From Streptomyces umbrinus (GTDB taxonomy: Bacteria > Actinomycetota > Actinomycetes > Streptomycetales > Streptomycetaceae), in the NCBI RefSeq assembly GCF_030817415.1, contig NZ_JAUSZI010000002.1:744001-808000 (forward strand): a stretch of 64,000 nt of DNA, in the 5' to 3' direction. Made by a program: the position numbers and the translations under genes. The notes beneath the pieces are model-generated. The model did not search any database and had not been told where the DNA came from. It saw nothing but the letters and a program-made list of their open reading frames with translations. Shown here piece after piece: positions 57,936 through 64,000 of this stretch (position 1 is the stretch's first letter; every line of letters starts with the position of its first letter).

Positions 57936-60416
57936 TCAGGTCGTCCCGGTTCGGGAGCGGAGCATTCGCCGTACCGTGTCCGAGCGTTCCAGGATGGTGT
58001 TGCGGACCACCGGGGCCGCGTCGTGGGACGCCTTCTGGGCCTCCTCGATGTACGTGGGGTCGATGGCATGCGGTGGGAAGAGCTGGCCTGCGAAGACCAT
58101 CGCCGGGATCATCCCGCCTCGATGCAGGTGCGGGATCGAGTCCAAGTAGCGCTGTGTGTAGGGCGTCAACAGGGCATCCTGGTCGGGGCGCCAGAACGCC
58201 GCCGCCACCTGGCCGACCGAGTTGACGGGCACCGCACGGTCCACCGCCAGCTTCTGCCAGACCTCTGCCTTCGCGGCGGGGTCCGGCAGGGCTGCCCGTA
58301 CGGTGAGGGCGCGGACCCAGGCGTCGGGGTCCGGGTCGCGTTCCAGCAGGAGTGCACTCTCCGACGAGACGTCCCCGCCCAGTTCAGCCTCGCGGACCAG
58401 CGCTCGCCAGAGCAGGTCCACGTCGTCGCCGGCCTGTTCGCGGAGCCACGCCAGGTCGTCCGGTTTCGTCGCGGTGCGGGCCAGTCCGCGCAGGGCGACC
58501 TGGCGACGGCCGGGATCCGCAGCGAGGCGCCTGCAGGCCTCCGCCACCGCCGCCGTCAGTCCCGCGCGTTCGCCTTCCGGTGCCCACAGTTCGGCGATGG
58601 TCGCGGCGAGGGTCAGATAAGGCTCGATCACGGCATCGGACGTCTCTGCCGTGAGGACGGCGGTGATGCACCGCCCGGCTTCCGCCGCCGTGGCCTCGCC
58701 GGTGGTCAGCATGTCCCACACGGTCGCCGTGGCCACGCCCCGAGAGATGGCAGTGGGCAGTTGTGCGGCCGCGCGGAAGAAGGCGTCCCTGGTCGCGGGG
58801 TCGGGACGGGTCGTGGCGAAGGTCAGGTCCTCGTCGTTGATCAGCAGAACGTCGAGGTCGGCCTCGGCCGGGAGGCCGGTGACCGGAGTGCGGGTCTGCG
58901 TGACCTCGACGCGCACGAGCGCCCTGCGTTCCAGGACTTCGCCGCTCGTGTCGTTGTTCCTGCCGTTGCTGCCGTTCCCGCCGTTCCGGCTGTACGCGCC
59001 CACCGCCAGGACCTGCGGACGCGGAAAGTCGGCCGCCACCAACGTGACGGTGTCGCCGTCGCGTTCCAGTGAGAAGCGGTCGGTGCCCGCCGTCGCGAGC
59101 CAGGCACTCCGCCAGCTGTCCAGGTCCCGCCCACTGGCCTCGGAGAGGGCGTCGATCAGGTCCTGGAGACTGGCGCTGCCCCACGCGTGACGCGCGAAGT
59201 AGGCGGTCATGCCGGCCCTGAAGCGCTCTTCGCCGACATACGTCATGAGCTGCTGGAGGACGGAAGCGCCCTTGGGATACGTGATGTTGTCGAAGATCGA
59301 CGCGGCCTGGGCGACGTCGTGGATGGGCTGGTGGATCGGGTGCGAGACGGGGCCTTGGTCGGAGAGGTACGCCTTGAGTTTGTCGCCCGCCAGGTGGCCC
59401 GCCCACGCGTCGGTGTAGCGGGTGGCGCGCTCGGCGGCCCAGTGGCAGGCGAACTCCGCGAACGCCTCGTTCAGCCAGAGGTCGTCCCACCAGCGCATCG
59501 TGACGATGTTGCCGAACCACATGTGCGCCATCTCGTGCAGCAGCACCTTCGCGAGCAGCTCGCTCTCGGCGGGCGTCGGCGTGGCCCGCCGCAGGAACGC
59601 GTCCGACCAGGTCACACAGGCGTAGTTCTCCATCGCCCCGCCGAACTCGGGCACGAACACCTGGTCGTACTTGCGCTGCGGGAACGGCATCGCGAAGACC
59701 TCGCCGAAGAAGGCGAGGCCCTGACGGGTGAGGGTGAAGAGCTCGTCCGCGTCACGCTCGAGAATCGGAGCGAGTGAGCGGCGGGCGTAGATGCCCAGGT
59801 CGTGGCCGTCGGCCTCGCGGCGGATCTCGTGGAAGGGGCCCGCGTTGACGACGGTGTTGTACGTCGACAGCGGCGGGGTGTCCGGGAAGGTCCAGCGGCG
59901 TGCCGATTCCAGTTGCTCGATGCGCGGGTCCCCGGAGTTGCTGGTGACGGTCCACACGGGCGGGGCCGTGACGGTGAAGGCGTGCGGTGCCTTGAGGTCG
60001 GGCTGGTCGAAACACGCCCAGACGAAGCGGGCCTCGTCCGGTTCGAAACTCATCCACACGTAGACCTCGCCGTCCGCGGGGTCGATCGCCCTGTGCACGC
60101 CCTGGCCCGTGGTCGTGTCGGCCTGGACGCTCTCCACGCGCAGAACGTTGTGCCCGGCAAGCGCGGGCAGAGCTATCCGGCCGTCCCCGGTGGAGGTGAG
60201 GGGGCTGCCGTTCAGCGTGGCGCTCCGCACCTCCGCCGCACAGTCCACGAAGCTCTCCGCGCCGGGCTCACGGCAGCTGAAGGCCACGGTGGAAACACAC
60301 CGGATCTCCGGCCCGTCGGCCAGACCGCTGAGGTCGATGTCCACGTCGTACCGCTCGACCTCCAACAACGCACCCCGGCGCTCGGCTTCGGTACGGGTCA
60401 GGCTCCGGATCTCCAT
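57936..60416 (-). CDS. pepN: Aminopeptidase N (M1 metalloprotease)
   Basis: 826 residues from ATG 60416, with GGGAGGA upstream. The N-terminal beta domain is followed by GAMEN (260-264), which binds the substrate N-terminus, and the zinc motif HEMAH (294-298) with the third ligand Glu in LNEAFAEF about 20 residues later. The C-terminal helical ERAP1-like domain is complete. It removes N-terminal residues from peptides and needs one Zn2+. No signal peptide, so cytoplasmic. Streptomyces usually have two or more PepN copies; nothing here shows which this one is. The stop lies 18 bp from the convergent hydrolase. Confidence 0.93.
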   Translation of the reverse strand: MEIRSLTRTEAERRGALLEVERYDVDIDLSGLADGPEIRCVSTVAFSCREPGAESFVDCAAEVRSATLNGSPLTSTGDGRIALPALAGHNVLRVESVQADTTTGQGVHRAIDPADGEVYVWMSFEPDEARFVWACFDQPDLKAPHAFTVTAPPVWTVTSNSGDPRIEQLESARRWTFPDTPPLSTYNTVVNAGPFHEIRREADGHDLGIYARRSLAPILERDADELFTLTRQGLAFFGEVFAMPFPQRKYDQVFVPEFGGAMENYACVTWSDAFLRRATPTPAESELLAKVLLHEMAHMWFGNIVTMRWWDDLWLNEAFAEFACHWAAERATRYTDAWAGHLAGDKLKAYLSDQGPVSHPIHQPIHDVAQAASIFDNITYPKGASVLQQLMTYVGEERFRAGMTAYFARHAWGSASLQDLIDALSEASGRDLDSWRSAWLATAGTDRFSLERDGDTVTLVAADFPRPQVLAVGAYSRNGGNGSNGRNNDTSGEVLERRALVRVEVTQTRTPVTGLPAEADLDVLLINDEDLTFATTRPDPATRDAFFRAAAQLPTAISRGVATATVWDMLTTGEATAAEAGRCITAVLTAETSDAVIEPYLTLAATIAELWAPEGERAGLTAAVAEACRRLAADPGRRQVALRGLARTATKPDDLAWLREQAGDDVDLLWRALVREAELGGDVSSESALLLERDPDPDAWVRALTVRAALPDPAAKAEVWQKLAVDRAVPVNSVGQVAAAFWRPDQDALLTPYTQRYLDSIPHLHRGGMIPAMVFAGQLFPPHAIDPTYIEEAQKASHDAAPVVRNTILERSDTVRRMLRSRTGTT

Positions 60417-60552
60417 GCGTCCTCCCTCGTCAGACAGCGGCGTCAGCGTACGACGGAGGGCGGCTGCGGGCGCAGGGATTTTGGCGTGCCGAACGGGCTT
60501 CGAGTTCCCTGCGGAAGCCGTTGGCCACACCTGCTCGGGACCGCTGACGTAC

Positions 60553-60960
60553 TCAACTCACCAACTCCGGCGCGAAGTAGTCACGCAGCCGGGCGATCTT
60601 CCCGTCACGGATGCGGAAGATCTGTACCAGGGAGACAGTCACGTCCTCTCCGTCTCCGTCGAAGACCGTGTCGATCTCGGCGATGAAGACATCGGGGCTG
60701 GAGGTGGTGTGCAGCACGTACCCGGACTTCTCGAAGTTCGGCGAGCTGCCGTCCTTCGTGGGCTGTTCGTAGTACGCCGCCATGGCGGTCCGGATTTCCT
60801 CCCGGCCGACCATCCGCCTGGGGAAGGCGGCACCGGCAGGCACGAGCGGTGCCTCAAAGACGCCGTCCTCGGTGAAGCTCTCGGCCAGGGCATCGGCATT
60901 CCGGCTCACGGTGCCGGCGTAGATGTAACTCTCGAAGATCTCCTGGGGCGTTCTGGACAC
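60553..60960 (-). CDS. SnoaL-like/NTF2-fold protein
   Basis: 135 residues from a GTG at 60960 with GGGAGG five bases upstream. TPQEIFESYIYAGTVSRNAD, ALAESFTEDGVFEAPLVPAG and LVQIFRIRDGKIARLRDYFA match SnoaL-like NTF2-fold proteins, which include polyketide cyclases and ketosteroid-isomerase relatives. It is one of three such proteins in this window (also 26748-27215 and 51324-51800), all unrelated in sequence beyond the fold. It runs in the same direction as the nitronate monooxygenase upstream (about 108 bp), so may share its transcript. Confidence 0.78.
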   Translation of the reverse strand: MSRTPQEIFESYIYAGTVSRNADALAESFTEDGVFEAPLVPAGAAFPRRMVGREEIRTAMAAYYEQPTKDGSSPNFEKSGYVLHTTSSPDVFIAEIDTVFDGDGEDVTVSLVQIFRIRDGKIARLRDYFAPELVS

Positions 60961-61068
60961 GGGGACCTCCCTGGGCGCGGACACGAAGGACCACATCACC
61001 ACAGCGACGCTCGCGGGAACGTGGTTTCCGCGAACGTTCACCTCCCGCTCAATGGCCGGCCGGTCCGA

Positions 61069-62043
61069 TCAGAGTCTTCCGGCACGGTTGAGTGCGTCTT
61101 CAGCCTGCGTGGCCAGGGTGGTGACGAGATCAGCTGCGGATGGCAGGTCGGTGATGAGGTCGACCGCCTCGCCGGCCCACATCGGCAGCGAGGGGATCTC
61201 CCCCTGCGCCACGTCGTGTTGGTAGTCCTGCATGGCCCTGGGATCCGCGGCGAGTTCGGCTTCCCTGCCCCGCCACCGGTCGAGGTAGCGGTGGCCCAGG
61301 GTCCGAGCGGTGTACTTCGACGGCCACCGGGAGCCTCGGGCGATGTCGAGCACCCGGTTGCGCTCGGTGTCCTCGCTATGTCCCTCGACGATCGCCTTGG
61401 CGGTCGAGGGATCCACCAGTGCCTCGGCCGTGGCTTGGAAGCGTGTGCCGACGAGCGCCCCCGCCGCGCCCAGCGCCAGGGCTGCCGCCACCCCGCGGCC
61501 GTCGGCGATCCCGCCTGCCGCCAGTACCGGCACGGGGTCCGCAAGATCCACCACGACCGGCACGAACGGCAAGGTGGAACGCCCTTGTCGAGCCCCATGC
61601 CCACCGCTCTCGGTACCCTGCGCCACGATGACATCGGCACCCAGGTCAACCGCCTGCCTGGTCTCTTCCAGATCGGTCACCTGAATGATCAGCACCGTGT
61701 CCGCCGCGCGGATGCGCTCAACGAACGGGCTCGGGTCCCCGAAGGACAACATCACTGCCCTGGGCCGGTGTTCAAGCGCCCGCTCGATCGCGTCGGCGTC
61801 GATCCGCCAGGTCAGGAATCCGATGCCCCACGACCTCCCGCCGGCCTCCGCGATGAGCGGCAGCTCGCGGGCCAGCCACTCCGGGTCCCCGTTCGCGGAG
61901 CCCAGCATCCCGAGCCCGCCGCCACGAGACACGGCCGCCGCCAGCGCACCACCGGCCGATCCGCCCATCGGCGCCAGCGCGATCGGGTGCTGCACACCGA
62001 GCAACTCCGTGAACCGCGTCGACAGTCCCATAGCCGTCTTCAT
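61069..62043 (-). CDS. Nitronate monooxygenase-like flavoprotein
   Basis: 324 residues. TIM-barrel FMN enzyme of the 2-nitropropane-dioxygenase family: HPIALAPMGGSAGGALAAAV, SRGGGLGMLGSANGD, then VIVAQGTESGGHGARQG, where the His of GGHGAR is the catalytic base, and VLAAGGIADGRGVAAALALG, the phosphate-binding loop. It oxidises alkyl nitronates such as propionate-3-nitronate, a plant and fungal toxin. Start: ATG 62043, with ATG 62031 as an alternative; both lie near GAGGGGG. The family also contains enoyl-reductase-like paralogues, but the GGHGA motif favours nitronate oxidation. It is divergent from the ankyrin gene. Confidence 0.85.
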   Translation of the reverse strand: MKTAMGLSTRFTELLGVQHPIALAPMGGSAGGALAAAVSRGGGLGMLGSANGDPEWLARELPLIAEAGGRSWGIGFLTWRIDADAIERALEHRPRAVMLSFGDPSPFVERIRAADTVLIIQVTDLEETRQAVDLGADVIVAQGTESGGHGARQGRSTLPFVPVVVDLADPVPVLAAGGIADGRGVAAALALGAAGALVGTRFQATAEALVDPSTAKAIVEGHSEDTERNRVLDIARGSRWPSKYTARTLGHRYLDRWRGREAELAADPRAMQDYQHDVAQGEIPSLPMWAGEAVDLITDLPSAADLVTTLATQAEDALNRAGRL

Positions 62044-62140
62044 CCCCCTCAACTCGCTTCCACGAACGTCACTTGCTGTGGAGTGGGCGGAGTGGATATG
62101 ACTGGCTCCGTCACGCACCCAGTCGTTAGCCTCGGCCCCC

Positions 62141-62563
62141 ATGAACCAGCGGCAGCGGAAGAAGCTCTCCCGCCAACTCTTCGCAGCGATTCTGGCGGGT
62201 GACACCGCCCGCGTGCAGGCGGCGCTGCGGGCCGGAGCCGACCCGGAGCAAGGAGACAGCGAGGGCACCACCCCTCTGTACGTGGCATCCGTGAACGGAG
62301 AAGCACAGATCGCCCGCCTGCTCCTGACGGCCGGAGCCGCCCCTGACGCCGAGAGCAGCGGACTCGGCTCGGACGGCACGCCGTTGTGCGCGGCCGCATG
62401 CTGGGGGCACACCGACACAGTGCGCGAACTATTGGCGCACGGCGCCGATCCGAACCTTCATGAAGACCACGGCTCAGGCCGCTCCCCGCTGCACTGGGCG
62501 AACATCGGCCCCCACCTCGAGACGGCCGAACTCCTCAGGAGAGCGGGAGCGGCAGACACGTAG
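62141..62563 (+). CDS. Small ankyrin-repeat protein
   Basis: 140 residues, about three and a half ankyrin repeats: AILAGDTARVQAALRAGADP, GTTPLYVASVNGEAQIARLL, GTPLCAAACWGHTDTVRELL and RSPLHWANIGPHLETAELLR, each quoted in part. No membrane or enzyme domain. Soluble bacterial ankyrin proteins usually act as binding partners; in Streptomyces they are often near catalase genes, not seen here. It is divergent from the nitronate monooxygenase. Confidence 0.85.
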   Translation: MNQRQRKKLSRQLFAAILAGDTARVQAALRAGADPEQGDSEGTTPLYVASVNGEAQIARLLLTAGAAPDAESSGLGSDGTPLCAAACWGHTDTVRELLAHGADPNLHEDHGSGRSPLHWANIGPHLETAELLRRAGAADT

Positions 62564-62627
62564 CCCCGCCGCCGACGGACCGACTCGGCTCGGTGCACTT
62601 GCCGCCCGGCCCCGTTACCGTCACGGG

Positions 62628-63005
62628 ATGGAAAGAATCTCCGAGCAGACCCTGGTCCCTGCCGACGCGGACAGCACCTGGCGGCTGATCACCGACCCGC
62701 AGTACTTCCAGCAGTGGTACGCGTTCGGGGGCGCCGAGATCGAGCTGGTGGCCGGTGGCGCGATGGTCCTACGGTGGGACGAGCACGGCAGCTTTCGCGC
62801 CACGGTGGTGGCTGTGGAACCCGGCCGCCGTTTCGCCTTCCGATGGCTGCCGGAGCCGGGCGACCTTGTCGAGATCACATTCTCGCCGGAAGGCACCGGC
62901 ACGCTGGTACGGATCAGCGAGAGCGGCGCGCTGGAAGACGCCGCCACCAGCGCCATGGCCTGGCGGAACTCACTCTCACTGCTGGCGAAGCTCGCCCAGG
63001 CGTAG
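62628..63005 (+). CDS. SRPBCC/AHSA1-type protein
   Basis: 125 residues. VPADADSTWRLITDPQYFQQ, then WDEHGSFRATVVAVEPGRRF and EITFSPEGTGTLVRISESGA, the beta-strand pattern of SRPBCC (Bet v 1-like, AHSA1) small-molecule-binding domains. It is 64 bp downstream of the ankyrin gene in the same direction and may share its transcript. The ligand is unknown. After it about 220 bp hold no convincing gene. Confidence 0.8.
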   Translation: MERISEQTLVPADADSTWRLITDPQYFQQWYAFGGAEIELVAGGAMVLRWDEHGSFRATVVAVEPGRRFAFRWLPEPGDLVEITFSPEGTGTLVRISESGALEDAATSAMAWRNSLSLLAKLAQA

Positions 63006-63225
63006 GACTCGATACGGAGTGGGCGACGGTCCCCACCGGCGTCCGCACCCGTCGGCGTCCTCGGGTCGCACGAGCAACGTGTGGAGCATGACCGCGTCAC
63101 GTGGAGATGACTTCCCTGGACATCGATCGGGCTCCTGTTGGGAAGGCTCCCGCTCAACTTGGCCATCACCTGGGCCACCAGCCGGTCAAGGATCCGCTTG
63201 TCCGGTGTGGCGCTTTCAGACCGCA

Positions 63226-64000
63226 CTACGCAGGTGGGGGCTCAGACACCGTCACGTGAGTGGCGGCGCGTGTCAGTTCCGGGCGGCTGAGGACGTCGGT
63301 GCTGTCGATGAACTGGTCCACAGCACCGACCGTCGGCAGGGAGCCAATCGTCGGGTCGGTGATGCGGGCGATCAGCGCCTCGGTGAAGCGTTCGGCGTGC
63401 AGCACCTGGAATGGTCTGCTGTGGTAGGGCCGCGTGGTGGGGTCGACGGGGTCGGTGACGCCGAGTTGGTTGTGCATGGCCGCGATGGCCTCGTAAGCGC
63501 GGGTCAGGTGGTGCTCGCGGATGTGCCAGTCGGTGGCGGCGTGGGCCGCGGTGAGGACCGGGGCGAGGGAGGACGCTTGAGGAAGGCGGGCGAAGGCGCT
63601 GCCGAGCCACTTGCTGTAGGGCGGATAGCGACGGTCCATGAGCAGGCAGAGCCGCATCACATCGCGCACCAGGCGGCCGGTGACGACGGCGGAGCCGAGT
63701 TCGTCGCCCACTTCACCGCAACGGCCGACGAAGGCTTCCTCCTGGGAGATGCGCTGCCACTGGCAGGCGAGTACGTAGAGCCAGAGATCGTGGGGGTACC
63801 AGTCGAGGGCTGCGCGCGCCGTCGCGAGCCGGCCGAGTCCGTCGTGGAAGACGGCACCGCCGGTGGCCTCGGCAAGCAGTTGAGTGGGCGTGGCCAGCCA
63901 GTCCGCGAGTGTGACGTCCTTGCGCGGGTCGAAGCCCAGTTGCGCGGTGAACCAGGCGCCCGGATCCGTGACTTCGACGCGGTGACGGACCGGCCCGTCG
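63226..64000 (-). CDS. DUF4037-domain protein, C-terminal part (runs off the window)
   Basis: The minus-strand frame is open from the right edge to a TAG at 63226, giving about 257 residues of the C-terminal portion. EVTDPGAWFTAQLGFDPRKD, YPHDLWLYVLACQWQRISQE, EAFVGRCGEVGDELGSAVVT, RRYPPYSKWLGSAFARLPQA and TRPYHSRPFQVLHAERFTEA (all quoted in part) match actinomycete DUF4037 proteins. The nucleotidyltransferase-like half that precedes this region in the family is outside the window. The family probably transfers or binds a nucleotide; no substrate is established. Confidence 0.75.
   Translation of the reverse strand, partial: DGPVRHRVEVTDPGAWFTAQLGFDPRKDVTLADWLATPTQLLAEATGGAVFHDGLGRLATARAALDWYPHDLWLYVLACQWQRISQEEAFVGRCGEVGDELGSAVVTGRLVRDVMRLCLLMDRRYPPYSKWLGSAFARLPQASSLAPVLTAAHAATDWHIREHHLTRAYEAIAAMHNQLGVTDPVDPTTRPYHSRPFQVLHAERFTEALIARITDPTIGSLPTVGAVDQFIDSTDVLSRPELTRAATHVTVSEPPPA

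Overview
The window reads as chromosomal DNA of a Streptomyces-like actinomycete. It is very GC-rich, uses GTG and TTG starts freely, and carries many one-component regulators (ArsR, MarR, TetR, LysR, AraC, LacI, GntR, DtxR). It also holds an ECF42-type sigma factor with its DGPF partner, a spore-associated-protein-like secreted protein, and several secreted proteins with long signal peptides. No tRNA, rRNA or CRISPR array was seen. At least six genes are broken by single-base indels, a nonsense codon or a deletion, which fits a chromosome-arm or accessory region; part of it could be assembly error.

Arsenic region (1-8.3 kb). On the minus strand, arsO, arsI and an MFS exporter form one operon facing a BtrH-like acyltransferase gene. 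An ArsR gene follows on the plus strand. Two near-identical 32-bp inverted repeats, one in the divergent promoter and one over the arsR start, tie these genes to one ArsR. A beta-propeller phytase separates this block from a second ars block: arsR2 and an aquaporin on the minus strand; an arsC remnant, an intact arsC and a frameshifted arsT on the plus strand.

Accessory insert (8.3-13.4 kb). This part is visibly more AT-rich. It holds a frameshifted pentapeptide-repeat membrane protein, a possible transposase remnant and a membrane-anchored P-loop/TPR protein that looks like a STAND NTPase, followed by about 1 kb without an intact gene.

Regulator-transporter pairs (13.4-28 kb). These are a LacI repressor with an operator at its own 5' end, an LLM flavin oxidoreductase, AraC with a fosmidomycin-resistance-type MFS, a YihY/BrkB membrane protein, MarR-MFS, TetR with an MFS (frameshifted) and an epoxide-hydrolase-like enzyme, a TmrB-like kinase, and MarR with an NTF2-fold protein. 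Several of the intergenic regions hold clear inverted-repeat operators.

Secreted and stress genes (28-45.5 kb). Here are a SapA-like protein, a 927-residue secreted protein built of seven four-cysteine modules, a broken RibD-like reductase, EamA/LysR, the DGPF-ECF42 operon with a matching promoter, TetR/MmpL, a GNAT, a GPP34 (GOLPH3-like) protein, a HEAT-repeat/PH-domain gene pair, a broken SUKH gene, an APH-like kinase and a cold-shock gene with a strong terminator.

Right part (45.5-64 kb). It contains an AraC regulator, MFS, GntR/PEBP, a DtxR-type iron regulator lacking one ancillary ligand, a four-domain secreted sugar-oxidoreductase-like protein, truncated histidine kinase and FtsX permease genes joined head to head by a deletion, an XRE/MmyB regulator with a divergent hydrolase, aminopeptidase N, a nitronate monooxygenase, ankyrin and SRPBCC proteins, and a DUF4037 protein running off the end.
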